Positions 23,700-35,948 of a stretch of DNA of 64,000 bases are shown here, in pieces (position 1 is the stretch's first letter; every line of letters begins with the position of its first letter). Below the pieces are notes generated by a model. The model was not told the origin of the DNA. It saw nothing but the letters and a program-made list of their open reading frames with translations, and ran no database searches. Made by a program: the position numbers and the translations under genes. Source of the DNA: Erythroxylum novogranatense. Lineage: Eukaryota > Streptophyta > Magnoliopsida > Malpighiales > Erythroxylaceae. Location of the stretch: NCBI GenBank assembly GCA_029891385.1, contig CM057235.1, positions 22,065,120-22,129,119 on the forward strand, read 5' to 3'.

Positions 23700-24610
23700 C
23701 ATATTTTAAATTAATAGTTATAAAATAAAATATATATTATTAATAAGTAAAGAATAATTAAAATATAAAAACTTACTAGGCTGCATTTTTTCATCATAAA
23801 TTCTTTCTTTCCTGATAATCTATCAAAGCTCTCTAAAGCTTCACTCATTTGTCGCTTATGATTACTCTTCAATAGAGAAATACCTTTACATTTAATCACA
23901 TCAAACATATCATCCATAATATTATTTGTACATGCATCTCCACTATGTAAGCAATAAGGATTGAGAAAATAAGTTACTAAGTGAATGCTTTATGTATGAT
24001 GCTTGTCCCATCATTGGTCAAGAATATCTATATAAGGCTTGTACAATTTTTCGTTTCCTTTTAAAAGATTTATAATTATTTTATAAGCTCTATACATACC
24101 ATCATATATATACTCCAAATATGACTTCTCATTTGAGTCAATAATCCTCAACAACCTAATAAGCAGAGTCATAATCTTCACAGTAATCAAGCAAGCATAA
24201 TAGCACAAACTTCTTTTCCTTTCCCACTCTTTGATAGCTTATGTAATGAAAAATGTTTACTTGTCACTAAATTTTGAAGTAGTTGTTTATGTTCATAAAC
24301 ACTTTTCAAAATAATAAATATAGTAGCAAACCTAGTAGCAGTAAGATGCACGATCTTAACCTAGTCTTCTTACTTTCTTAACCGAGACAAAAAATGGGAT
24401 ATGATTATACATAAAAACTATGATCTTAGATATACATGAAGCAAGACTAAAAATATGATCCCTACCATAAACATCTTTTAAAGTAAGATTTATACAATAA
24501 GTAGCATATAAAGACTAATAAAATATGCCCACACTTTGATTGTAATAAGTATCCATCTTATACATAATTAGCTGTATTATCTGTAACAAAATGCACAATA
24601 TTCTTTAGTT
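23700..24610 (-). pseudogene. hAT-type transposase remnant (DUF659 region)
   Basis: Minus-strand fragments in several frames follow the order of a plant hAT transposase. Near 24,500 there is YATYCINL, matching the C-A-H-C-I-N-L motif (the His replaced by Tyr). Near 24,150-24,020 is LLRIIDSNEKSYLEYIYDGM followed by MYRAYKIIINLLKG, matching the segment before the dimerisation domain. Near 23,970 is TYFLNPYC, where relatives have AGYYLNP, and at 23,917 MDDMFDVIKC. Stops and indels separate them. No terminal inverted repeats were located. Confidence 0.6.
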
Positions 24611-25400
24611 CAATTACGAATGTCAAAAATTACCCGACCTGGCCCGTAGTCAATGGGTCTAGCCTGGTCAAAATGGTCCTGGACACAAGCAGGGCAAGTT
24701 TGGCCTAAGCTACCTCAGGTCGGGTGAGGTCGAGAGGGCCTAGGCTGGGTCAAGTAGCTTAGTTCGTAGCCCTTGTTAACAAAGAAAATGATGTTGTTTT
24801 GTTTATAACAAAGCAACGTTAAAAAAGAAACTGACGTCGCTTTGCTTTTAATGCAAAACGACATTGTTTATTTAATAGAACTTTAAAAATTTCAAAGGCA
24901 AAACAATGTCGTTTTGCCTCTCATTAAACTCCATGCAGGCATAGCATGCTTCCTCCTTTGGTTGTCCTTCTCCCTGACCTAGCCATCCATTTCTCTCGGT
25001 CTTTCTCTCTCCTTTGGTTCTTCGCTTCTTCTTCTTTCTATTCTTCATCCATTCTTCTTTTTCTTCATGTCACCCAGTCACACTCTTCCTTCATTCTTCT
25101 TCTTTGTGTCATCTGTGATCCATCCTTTCCCCAACTCCTTCATCGGCCGTGTAAAATCACCAATACTTATTATTAGTAAGGTAATTTTTCTTCTCAATTT
25201 TGGTTTTTATTAATAGTTGATTTTTTTGGGATTATTTTGGTTTGGTGATTGGTTATTTTGAGAACTTTGTATGTTAATAATGAGAATATGGGTTAATGCA
25301 CACATATTATTTAATAAAGTGCCTCACTCTTTTAAATGTTCAATAATGCCAAAACTCATAAGTTTATGTCGACTAATGAGATAATGAATCCTACCATATT
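24611..25400. other. Intergenic DNA, possible hAT-related flank
   Basis: The stretch 24,630-24,770 is G/C-richer, with repeated CCGACCTGGCCC/GGTCGGGT-like phrases that resemble sub-terminal regions of hAT elements, fitting the adjacent remnant. A perfect 17-bp inverted repeat lies at 24,853-24,869 and 24,901-24,917. A pyrimidine-rich stretch at 24,946-25,150 gives an open frame of 76 codons with no family match. Confidence 0.45.
24853..24917. repeat. Perfect 17-bp inverted repeat (hairpin)
   Basis: GCAAAACGACATTGTTT at 24,853-24,869 is the exact reverse complement of 24,901-24,917, with a 31-nt AT-rich loop. Related AACGACATTG/CAATGTCGTT words occur just upstream, so it may be the end of a small non-autonomous element. 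Confidence 0.75.
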
Positions 25401-25405
25401 GGTGT

Positions 25406-27172
25406 TGTAGGAAAATCTCGGTGTGAGCATCACATGCCCACGGTGCGGAAAACAAAATTTTTTGTTCCGGGACCTTCCCGAAAGCCAGGATCCATGTGTC
25501 TATACAACAAACTCAAACCATAACGGCCAAAGGAGACCGTCTCTAACGGTATCCACACAGAGATCGGAGAACCTAACTGGGACAAACCCTTTAACCCGGG
25601 AATAGCTAGAATAAATTAAAGAGTGCTAGCTCTTACCTTTGTCCTTGGAGAGCTATAGAAGAATGATGAAGAGGAGAAGATGCTTGGAGAGAAGAGTGGA
25701 AATCGTTGATGCTTTGAAAGGAAACTTGAAAAACACTTTTCAATTAGCCTTCCTTACAAAAGCAATGACCATCATCCTATTTCTTCATCTTCATTTTGTC
25801 TTTAGTCATTTAATGTAAACATGACAAGGCAAAAGAAGAAGCTTCCTTTTGCCATCCACGTAAATGACATATATATATTAATTAATTTTGTAATTAATTA
25901 ATATGATATATATATGTATATTAATGCTGAGGTGGTCCAGTCACACTGGGGTCGGTCCTACCGGGCCCCGGTATGAAAAAATTACCGAAAACTTTTTTCA
26001 GCAATATCGATGTCGCGATCTCATCGGGATATATCTCGATCTCATCGGGATCCATTTAATTCCATTGCTCTCCATTTATTGGATCTCTATCCAAAACTAT
26101 TTTACGAATTCTCTGAGTCACTCTTATGCGTGTGACCTATTAGGTTCCCGGTTATGTTGGCCACTTTGATTAACACTTAATCCAAGCAAGTCATGAGCGG
26201 TATCTAGCAATACATCATGACCCCCAATTGACCGGAAAGTAATTGGTTTGACGAATGAACCTATATTCATCATGAACCATATCACGAACCTTTCCATGTA
26301 TAATTCTTGTGCAATTCGTCCTTTCACCATGCTATACCCCACTTGGTTATGAGTATGGGCAAAGTGTCAACTCTTACTAGACTGACTAAGTCAAATCTAG
26401 TCCAAGTGATATCAGTTCTTGTCCTGGGACTCATTACTTTATATGTCACTAAAGAAACTCTTCATGATATACGTACTCCGGCCAGAGATTTCCAAGTAAT
26501 GACCCTGACAAGAGGCCATGGGTGTCATCTTTTGCTATCACAGAAGTGGTGAATTCTCTATTGGCTACTCAATTACCTTCGAATACCTCAAGCTGTACCC
26601 AATCACCACCCTATGAGCGACCTGTGTAAGGCAACAAGGAATAGAGTCAAAGCACATAATCAGTATCCAAGACATCCTTGAGTACCTCAAGTCTAAGGAT
26701 ACTTGCACCATTGCTATGATGAGATTATCACTAACATTAGAATAGGACATCCATGTGATGATCTCATAGCAGGTCATCCAATGTACTTACTACCTCTAGT
26801 AAGCATTCACATCTCAACCCTAAATATCTCATATTTACAGCTTCGAGATCCACCGCTTGATCAAATCAAGGAGCTTGAGATGTCTAGTCTCTCGGATTCT
26901 GATGTCCAGCCAGTAATCCTATGACTAGGATAATTTAGATACTGACATAATTGCACATGATAGGAATCTCAGTAGTATGATCACATCACAATTTCCTTCA
27001 GGCTATGTCATATATCATGGACTTCATTAATTTGCTTATAGATCAATATCAGTTCATAAATAATGAACACCAAATTAATGAAACATGCCTTTCTTTATTT
27101 ATTCATAAAGTATGTATAGAACTTTGTACAAAACGCGCTAAAGGCGATTGCCTTTAGGGCAGTACTCTAACA
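25406..27172 (-). repeat. 3' LTR of Copia copy A
   Basis: This 1,767-bp LTR has TG...CA termini and aligns along its full length with 33,180-34,955. Most differences are single bases, with a cluster of indels near 26,880-26,940. Confidence 0.95.
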
Positions 27173-27186
27173 ATCTCCCACTTGAC
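27173..27186 (-). other. Polypurine tract of Copia copy A
   Basis: On the minus strand AAGTGGGAGAT abuts the 3' LTR start TGTTAGAG. This is the normal site for plus-strand priming, one base pair run after the pol stop codon. Confidence 0.85.
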
Positions 27187-28636
27187 CTAAAGCCAATCGC
27201 CTTGATATCTAATACCATAGGCGAGTACATGAGATTCAAAACTCTTTTGTGACAATGGCTTTGTCAATGGATTAACAATATTATGCTCGGTGAGAATTCT
27301 CTTGATCTGGACATCACCTCGTCCTATGATCTCCCTGATCAGATGATATCTGCGGAGTACGTGTTTGGATCGTTGATGAGACCTTGGTTTCTTCGCTGCA
27401 TGATAGCCCCATTGTTGTCACAATACAATCAGATGGGCCCATCAACGCTAGGAACCACACCAAGTTCAGTGATGAACTTCTTGATCCAAACTGCTTCCTT
27501 TGCTGCTTCTGAAGCGGCAATATACTCTGCCTCGGTTGTTGAATCGACAGTTGTCTCTTGTTTGGAACTCTTCCAACTGACCGCCCCGCCATTCAGTGTG
27601 AATATATAACCTGATTGGGATTTGGAATCATCCTTATCGATTGAAAATCGCATCTGATACCCGCTCACTTTGAGATCTCCATCTCCATATATCAAGAAAC
27701 ATCCTTAGTCCTTCGCAAGTACTTGAGGATATTCTTGACACCACCCAATGACCCTCACCAGATCGATTGGTATCTGCTCGTAACACTTAGAGCATATGAT
27801 ACATCGGGTCTCGTACATAGCATTGCATACATGATAGATCCTACCGCAGATGCATATGGGATCATACTCATGCGCATCCTCTCATCTTGTGTCTTAGGGC
27901 ACATAGATTTCGAGAGTGTTATCCCATGAGTCACGGGAAGGTACCCTCTCTTGGATTGTTCCATGCTAAACCTCTTCAGCATCTTGTCTATGTACGTTGA
28001 CTGTGAAAGACCAAGCAATCTTTTTGATCTATCTCTATAGATCCTTATCCCAAGGATATAAGTTGCTTCACCAAGGTCTTTCATGGAAAATTGTTTGACA
28101 ACCAAATCTTTGACTTGTAGCATAGAGACATCGTTTCCTAGTAATAATATGTCATCTACATATAGCACAAGGAATACGATTGCAGTCCCACTAACCTTCT
28201 TATACACACAGTATTCATCCGGATTTTGTGAGAAACCAAACTCTTTGATTACCTCATCAAAACGGATATTCCAACTTCTGGATGCTTGCTTCAATCTATA
28301 GATAGATTTCTGAAGCTTGCATACCTTTTCGCCATCATAGGAGGTGAAGCCCTCAGGTTGTGTCATATACACATCCTCAGCTAGATTTCCATTTAGGAAA
28401 GCTGTCTTCACATCCATTTGTCATATTTCATAATCATAATGAGTGGCAATGGCTAGGAGTATCCTAATGGATTTAAGTTTTGCTACTGGGCTGAAGGTCT
28501 CGTCGTAGTCAACTCCTTGTCTTTGACGAAAACCTTTAGCCACAAGCCTTGCTTTATAGGTAATTACATTACCATCCATGTCGGTTTTCTTTTTTTTACA
28601 CCCTATGGGTTTGATTCCTTCGGGTGCCTCAACCAA
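27187..28636 (-). pseudogene. Copia A reverse transcriptase and RNase H
   Basis: The minus-strand RT region starts with the VEAPEGIKPIGCK segment and continues with LVAKGFRQRQGVDYDETFSP, DVKTAFLNGNL and the catalytic YVDDILLLG. RNase H follows with [31 protein letters not shown] and a C-terminal LTKPLSQKSFE, ending at a TAG at 27,187-27,189 beside the polypurine tract. Breaks occur near 28,420 (a stop where relatives have Trp or Gln before MDVKTAF) and at 27,700-27,755 (frameshift between RT and RNase H). The catalytic Asp pair of RT is intact. Confidence 0.88.
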
Positions 28637-28639
28637 AGT

Positions 28640-29935
28640 CTATACTTGGTTTTCATACATGGAATCCATTTCAGCCTGCATGGCATGAAGCCATTTCTCA
28701 GACTCTAAACTCTTCAGAACCTCTTCATAGGTGGTAGGCTCATTATCTTCTATGAGCAATACGTCATTATGTTCATTCACGAGAAATCCATATCTCTCGG
28801 GAACAGAGCGTATCCTACGTGACCTACGAACTTTGTGTGTTGTAGAAGGTTGAACTGTTACTTTATCTGTATGAGTCATAGTTTCAGGTTCAGGCAGTTG
28901 ATCTGCGTCTGTTCGAGCATCTTGAACTTCTTCAAGTTCAATTTTGCTCCCACTGTCTTCTTGTAAAAGAAACTCTTTCTTTAAAAAGACAGCATGCTTC
29001 GAAACAAACACCTTTTGTTCCTCAGCAAGGTAGAATTGATATCCCATTGTTTCTTTAGGATATCCTACGAACAAACACTTGTCAGACTTTGCATCAAGTT
29101 TATCTGACTGTGTCCGCTTCACATAAGCAGGACAACCCCAAACTTTCAAATGAGTAAGATAGGGTCTTTTGTTAGTCCACATCACATATGGAGTAACATC
29201 AACTGTCTTTGATGGAACTCCGTTTAACAAGTAAACAGCTGTCTCGAGTGCATACCCCCAAAAGGATTTTGGTAATTTTGCAAAGCCCATCATTGATCGT
29301 ACCATGTCTAACAAGGTTCGATTTCTCTTTTCTGCCATACCATTATGCTGTGGTGTGTAAGGAGGAGTCCATTGAGATAAAATCCCATTATCTCTGAGAT
29401 AATCCAAAAACTGTTGGTCTAAGTATTCCCCACCATGATCTGATCGTAATGTCTTGATACTTTTCTCAAGTTGGTTTTCTACTTCATTTTTGAATTGTTT
29501 GAACTTTTCAAATGCTTCAGATTTGTATCTCATCAGATACAGGTGCCCATATCGAGAATAATCATCGATAAAGGTAATGAAGTAAAGACAACCACTTCTA
29601 GCATAGATGGACATCGGACCACATACATCTGAATGTATTAGGTCTAATACTCCATTCGCTCGTTCACCCTTTCCCTTAAAGGGTAACTTAGTCATCTTGC
29701 CTAATAAACAAGATTCACATGTGTCATATGATTCATAATCAAATGACCCTAAACTACCATTCTCATGGAGCTTAGCTATGCATCTCTCATTTATATGGCC
29801 AAGGCGACAATGCCATAAGTAAGTTGATTTTAAATTATCTCGTTTATATCTTTTCGTGTCATTGACATTCATAATTGGATGTGACATATCTAATATGTAA
29901 ATTCCATTGCATAATGTACTAGTACCATAAAGCAT
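28640..29935 (-). pseudogene. Copia A GAG-pre-integrase and integrase
   Basis: A 431-codon open stretch covers the zinc-binding HHCC region (HCRLGHINERC ... CESCLLGKM) and the integrase core. The core has DVCGPMS, TFIDDYSRYGHLYLM, SDHGGEYLD and PYTPQHNGMAEKRNRTLLDM, giving the D,D-35-E residues. The C-terminal part (LKVWGCPAYVKRTQSDKLD, LFVGYP) is typical of Copia integrase and runs on towards RT. It is the best-preserved domain of the copy. It is cut from protease by a stop near 30,045 and a short broken stretch. Confidence 0.9.
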
Positions 29936-30046
29936 TCATTTCAAACTAATAGAACAACCATTGTTACTAAAAGTCAAATGGAAACCAGGTCTATTTAAAC
30001 AAGAAACAGACAATATGTTCTTTGTTAAAACAGGTACAAAATAACA

Positions 30047-31095
30047 TTAATCCAATTTAATTACAAGCCCACTAGGGAGTGACAAGAAATAAGTGCCTAC
30101 GGCTAATGCAGAAACTCTTGCTCCATTTCCTACACGCAGGTCTATCTCTCCCTTTATGAGTTGTCTACTGTCCCTGAGGCCCTGCATATCATTGCATATG
30201 TGTGAGCCACAACCGGTATCTAATACCCATATGTTATGGTCAGAAACAGTATTAACCTCAATGACAAACATACCTGAAGAAGTTGAGGCATCTGATGCCT
30301 TCTTCTGCTTCAATTCTTCCAGATAGACTTTATAGTTCCGCTTCCAGTGGCCAGTCTTGCCACAATGGAAGCAAGTTCCTTTTGGTGCAGTTTCTTTGGT
30401 TTTCTTCTTGGCTACACTTCCTTTCGGTTTCTTAGACCTTTGCTTCTTGAGCTTCTTTTTCTTTGAACCAGAAGAAGAGTCCACCATAAGCACTTGCTTG
30501 CTATCCTTCCTGATAGCTTGCTCTGCTGTCTTGAGCAGATTGATCAACTCAGGGATTGTCGTGGATATTTGGTTCATCCGATAGTTTAACACAAACTGTA
30601 AATAACTATCAGACAATCCAACTAGAATTAAGTCAACACTTAATTCATAATCCATAACAAAACCTAAGATAGCCAATATACCCATTCATCTTCAGTGCAT
30701 ACTGCACTGCGGATGAACCTGGAGTCATCTTAGTAGTGAAGAGTAACCTCGAGGTCTCGAACCTTTCAGACCGAGCTTGCTCATCAAACAGCTCCCTAAG
30801 ATGAAACACTATGGTATGAGCATCCATAGACTCATCTTTTTCTTCGCATCTCTGGTGACATCGAGGCAAGCATAATACATGTAGCCATGTCACTGTCTTT
30901 GAGATGCTTTCGATATACTTTCTGATCCTCATCAGAAGCATCAGCAGCAGGTGGATCAGGAAGTGGAACATCTAGGACATATCCCAGTTCCTTAGATCTG
31001 AGAACAATTCTCAGATTTCTCAGCCAATCAAGAAAATTTGGTCCAGTTAATTTGTTTGAGTCCATTAGTGAGCGCAAATTCACACTGGAAGTCAT
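30047..31095 (-). pseudogene. Copia A gag and protease
   Basis: The gag start is placed at the ATG at 31,095 (MTSSVNLRSLMDSNKLTGPN), because the upstream codons begin with TTG. The gag N-terminal domain includes FLDWLRNLRIVL. Two frameshifts (near 30,830 and 30,680) break it. The 212-codon frame at 30,047-30,685 carries the Lys-rich linker, the zinc knuckle CFHCGKTGHWKRNY with Tyr where the last Cys is expected, and the aspartic protease motif WVLDTGCGSHIC. It ends at a premature TAA where copy B has a Glu codon. Confidence 0.88.
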
Positions 31096-31259
31096 CTTCA
31101 ATCAACTTAAAGAGAAAGAGAGAAAGAATATTATAATATAATTACATGCATGATCATAAGGACTTGTATGACATGCATATGACTCCCACTAGTTTCAAAG
31201 AATCCATAACCCTCAGTACGAATCCAAGAAACATTATGACAAAATGCTCTAGTGGGTCG

Positions 31260-31438
31260 ATATCCGACATTACTAAAATGACCTTGGGTTTACCTAACAA
31301 GTCACCTTAGGTCAATCGGTAGGTATCGGTCATACCAATTGCATCATAGATATCCGACATTACTAAAATGACCTTGGGTTTACCCAACAAGCCACTTTAG
31401 ATCTATCGGCAGGTATCGGTCATACCATTTATTTCATA
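31260..31438. repeat. Tandem duplication, about 89 bp, in the Copia leader
   Basis: Two copies start TATCCGACATTACTAAAATG (31,260 and 31,349) and end with GGTATCGGTCATACC and a short tail. The same pair is present in copy B (about 40,899-41,079), so the duplication predates both insertions. Confidence 0.85.
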
Positions 31439-31870
31439 GATGCAACTATCGACTAGTGCTATCAACTCGTGATGTATGCACACACATTGGGTTATCAACT
31501 TTTGATGCGCGTACATCTGATGTACACTACCCAATTTCGCCTATGTCCACGTTGACCTTGAGTTTACTCAACAAATCAACGCTTCTAGTAAAAACTGACC
31601 CATTAATATGAAAATCTTATTTTCATGGTTCGAACATATCCATATAAAGTGAGCTTGGGTTTACCCAACAACCCAACTCTATAAGAACTCTGGTTCTCTC
31701 CATATTAATGGAAGGCGTTAGTTTTTATATGATGTGTGAGGGTTTTCAGGTCTCATCTTCTTCTTCTCCAAGCCGTAGGATTATAGTCACCATGACTATA
31801 TGGAATGATTTAGGGCAATTCATCAATCACATTGAATCTATACCTAAAATCATCCCTCATCCCACCTTTT

Positions 31871-32064
31871 GCATGTTGTAGTCGACTGGTGCATGTGCTA
31901 GTCGACTGGTACATGTGCTAGTCGACTACTATGGATTACTGTGCACAAACTAGTCGACTGGTGCATGTTCCAGTCGACTACTATGGATTACTGTGCACGA
32001 GTCAGTCGATTGGTGCATGTGCCAGTCGACTGGTGAATGTCCAGTCGAGTGGAACATGTACTGG
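31871..32064. repeat. AGTCGACT palindrome array in the Copia leader
   Basis: At least eight copies of the self-complementary core AGTCGACT or one-base variants are spaced by GGTGCATGTGC-like or CTATGGATTACTGTGCAC spacers, making mixed units of about 23 and 46 bp. The array lies in the leader RNA between PBS and gag. Degraded versions remain in copy B around 41,512-41,740. Confidence 0.8.
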
Positions 32065-33165
32065 CATGCTCTCTAATTGGCTAATTTCTCAATTCGTGTA
32101 GTTCAAATTCACAATACCAAGTGTAATATCCTTTATTATGATGTACCAATGAAACACTTTCATTGTTCCATGCTTACCATATATAGTCAAACTATACATG
32201 AAAAACTTGAAATTGATGAATACACTCTTATTCATTTAGATTTCCAAATAATTTGAGAATATCAAACTATCACCCTAAGTATCTCTAGCTAGTCTACATT
32301 TTATCAAGATTACTTGACCTTTGGTCACAAAATTGTGACGGCCAAAACAATCAGGACAACGAAATACGCTAACGAGACGCTAATGTGACATATTTGACAT
32401 CCGAAAATTTTTGGAAACCCAATTTCAAGAAATTCAATTTGGAAAGCATACAATATCAATATAACACATTTTTAATCACATTAAAAATGATCCAAGGCAT
32501 TGGAACTAAAAAATACACAATCATACATTTCAAACAAAACAGCTCCAGCAACTTTCTCAAAACTGCCAATCTCTGTGTTTTGCTTGAAAAACTCATTGAA
32601 ACAATTTCAATAAATTCTGAGAAAATTACAGAGGTTACAACATGTTCAAAAAATGGTACATGAAGTTTTTTAGGATTTATTTCCATCAAAAACTCAACCA
32701 ACCTCAGCAACAAAGCCAATGTAGAATCTGTGTTCCTCAACACAGTTATTCCCAGCAGCACACAATAAATTCTCAAATAAATAGTAAATCACCTCGAAAA
32801 CATTTTTCTATTCTCATAGACATTCATAAACATCTTAGAGACATGTAGGTGAAAGAAAATCCGAAATTTTTTTTTTATACAATTTATTCTCGATTTTACA
32901 AGCATGCCTGTTCATTTAATGTGCACAAACACAACAACCAGAACATTTGGGAATAAATTAGCAAAACCATATCAAATCACATTGATAAATTCCAAGCTTC
33001 CACAGACATATGCAACAACATCTTTTGAACATATCTGGGCCAGAAAATTTCAAAAACAATATTTGTACACTGAATTCGAAATTAACATTTACAACATGCA
33101 TCATCGTCACAAGCAATAGGCAACTCCGACCTAGTCATGATTTCTTCGTTATATACGACACAAGT

Positions 33166-33178
33166 GGCTCTGATACCA
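33166..33178 (-). other. Primer-binding site of Copia copy A
   Basis: The minus strand reads TGGTATCAGAGCC one base inside the 5' LTR, a perfect match to the 3' end complement of plant initiator-Met tRNA. Confidence 0.92.
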
Positions 33179-33179
33179 C

Positions 33180-34955
33180 TGTAGGAAAATCTCGGTGTGA
33201 GCATCACATGCCCACGGTGCGGAAAACAAAATTTTTTATTCCGGGACCTTCCCGAAAGCCAAGATCCACATGTCTATACAACAAACTCAAACCATAACGA
33301 CCAAAGGAGACCGTCTCTAACGGTATCCACGCAGAGATCGGAGAACCTAACCGGGACAAACTCTTTGACCCGAGAATAGCTAGAACAAATTAAAGAGTGC
33401 TAACTCTTACCTTTGTCCTTGGAGAGCTACGGAAGAATGATGAAGAGGAGAAGGTGCTTGGAGAGAAGAGTGGAAATCGTTGATGCTTTGAAAGGAAACT
33501 TGAAAAACACTTTTCAATTAGCCTTCCTTTCAAAAGCAACGACCATCATCCTATTTCTTCATCTTCATTTTGTCTTTAGTCATTTAATGTAAACATGACA
33601 AGGCAAAAGAAGAAGTTTCTTTTTTCCATCCACGTAAATGACATATATATATTAATTAATTAATTCTTTAATTAATTAATATGATATATATGTATATTAA
33701 TGCTGAGGTGGTCCAGTCACACTGGGGTCGGTCCTACCGGGCCCTGGTATGGAAAAACCACCGAAAACTTTTTTAAGCAATATCGATGTCGCGATCTCAT
33801 CGGGACATATCTCGATCTCATCGGGATCCATTTAATTCCATTGCTCTCCATTTATTGGATCTCTGTCTAAAACTATTTTACGAATTCTCCGAGTCACTCT
33901 TATGCGTGTGACCTATTAGGTTCCCGGTTATGTTGGCCACTTAGATTAACACTTAATCCAAGCAAGTCATGAGCGGTATCTAGCAACACATCATGACCCC
34001 CAATGGACCGGAAAGTAATTGGTTTGACGAATGAACCTATATTCATCATGAACCATATCACGAACCTTTCCATAGACAATTACTGTGCAATTCGTCCTTT
34101 CACCATGCTATACCCCACTTGGTTATGAGTATGGGCAAAGTGTCAACTCTTACTAGACTGACTAAGTCAAATCTAGTCCAAGTGATATCAGTTCTTGTCC
34201 TGAGACTCATTACTTTATATGTCACTGAAGACACTCTTCATGACATACGTACTCTGGCCAGAAATTTCCAAGTAATGACCCTGACAAGAGGCCATGTGTA
34301 TCATCTTCTGCTATCACAGAAGTGGTGAATTCTCTATTGGCTACTCAATTACCTTCGAATACCTCAAGCTGTACCCAATCACCACCCTATGAGCGACCTG
34401 TGTAAGGCAACAAGGAATGGAGTCAAAGCACATAATCAGTATCCAAGACATTCTTGAGTACCTCAAGTCTAAGGATACTTGCACCATTGCTATGATGAGA
34501 TTATCACTGACATTAGAATAGGACATCCATGTGATGATCTCATAGCAGGTCATCCAATGTACTTACTACCTCTAGTAAGCATTCACATCTCAACCCTAAA
34601 TATCTCATATTTACAGTTTCTGAGATCCACTGCTTGATCAAATCAAGGAGCTTGAGATGTGCTAGTCTCTCCAGATTATCGATGTCCAGTTTCAGTAATC
34701 CTATAACTAGGGATAATTTAGATACTGACATAATTGCACATGATAGGAATCTCAGTAGTATGATCAAATCACAATTTCCTTCATGCTATGTCATATATCA
34801 TGGACTTCATTAATTTGCTTATAGATCAATATCAGTTCATAAATAATGAACACCAAATTAATGAAACATGCCTTTCTTTATTTATTCATAAAGTATGTAC
34901 AGAACTTTGTACAAAACGCGCTAAAGGCGACTGCCTTTAGGGCACTACTCTAACA
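33180..34955 (-). repeat. 5' LTR of Copia copy A
   Basis: This 1,776-bp LTR is the partner of 25,406-27,172 and has the same termini. It should hold the element's promoter, but I did not identify a TATA box or start site. Confidence 0.95.
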
Positions 34956-34960
34956 GGTGT

Positions 34961-35415
34961 CACTTGTCAGCAGTAGTTGGAAGTCATCGATATATGAATT
35001 ATTTCTGCTAATGAGATAATGAATCTTTTACTTTGTTGATGATCTAATCATCATAGATAATGATGATAAAAGAATTATAAAATTTTCTTTAGAAATGTTC
35101 CATATAAATGATCTTGCATTTTTTTAAAAAGTAAAAAAAGAACTAGATAAAAAGCTTTTTAAAGGCAGGGTTACAACATTAGTTCACGAAGATAATACAA
35201 AATAACACTTAATCAATCCTATCAATACATATCGACACCACCATGACATAATAGTAGAAACAACACGAGAACCATAATGCAAGAGCCAAAGATTTCCACT
35301 TTTGCTATTGTTTCAAGTGAAGAAGTTGTTGCAGAGAGATCATTAGAGTCTAGTGAGGCCAGAGGTACACTTTTGTTACTTGGATATTAAGGCTGCTCAT
35401 TGTTGATGATGATGT
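34961..35415. other. Spacer between Copia copies A and B
   Basis: These 455 bp hold no gene. An 18-bp phrase CTAATGAGATAATGAATC at 35,008-35,025 also occurs left of copy A at 25,373-25,390, outside the target duplication. Confidence 0.6.
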
Positions 35416-35890
35416 TGTAGGAAAATCCCGGTGTGAGCATCACATGCCCACGGTGCGGAAAACAAAATTTTTTATTCCGGGACCTTCCCGAAAGCCAGGA
35501 TCCATGTGACTATATAACAAAGTCAAACCAAAATGACCAAAGGAGACCATCTCTAACAGTATCCACGCAGAGATCGGAGAACCTAACCGGGACAAACCCT
35601 TTGACCCGGGAATAGCTAGAACAAAGTAAAGAGTGCTAGCTCCTACCTTTGTCCTTGGAGAGCTTGAATCTAACGATGAAGAGGAGGAAACTTGGAGAGG
35701 AAGATCTTGATGAAAATGAAGAAGAGTGAGTATGCTTTAGAAACCCTTTCTAAAACCCCCTCCCACATCCATCATTTTTTTTTCTCCTTTTAAACCAACG
35801 ATTATGCTCTCTTCATCTCATCAAATGCCATGTGTCTTTAACTATTAAAGACATTAAATACTTAGATGACAAAGCTTGTCCACGTATGGC

Positions 35891-35948
<58 letters not shown>

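Larger units (their letters stand above)
31096..33165 (-). other. Long untranslated leader of Copia copy A
   Basis: About 2.1 kb lie between the primer-binding site and gag without a conserved reading frame. The gag-proximal third holds a roughly 89-bp tandem duplication and then an array of AGTCGACT palindromes. The remainder (32,070-33,160) is A/T-rich and unique. Short open frames here match nothing. Confidence 0.7.
25406..34955 (-). mobile_element. Copia retrotransposon copy A, structurally complete
   Basis: The element spans 9,550 bp, bounded by two LTRs that start TGTAGGAAAATC and end CTCTAACA on the + strand. It is flanked by a perfect 5-bp target duplication GGTGT (25,401-25,405 and 34,956-34,960). 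In element orientation (minus) the order is 5' LTR, PBS, a 2.1-kb leader, gag, protease, integrase, reverse transcriptase, RNase H, polypurine tract, 3' LTR. Integrase before RT identifies Ty1/Copia. The polyprotein frame is broken by several frameshifts and stops, so it is non-autonomous as read. Confidence 0.95.

Noticed and set aside
25423..25605. A 60-codon frame with CPRCGKQNFLF, repeated at 33,197 and 35,433, looking like a small zinc-ribbon protein
   Set aside because: All three copies lie at the same place in Copia LTRs and the frames start with GTG, not ATG. It is LTR sequence read on the antisense strand of the element.
27283..27609. A 108-codon + strand frame over the copy A RNase H
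   Set aside because: It is antisense to the RNase H coding sequence; the real content is on the minus strand.
31871..32064. Regularly spaced palindromic repeats considered as a CRISPR array
   Set aside because: This is plant nuclear DNA in a retroelement leader; spacers are themselves repeated and no cas genes exist.
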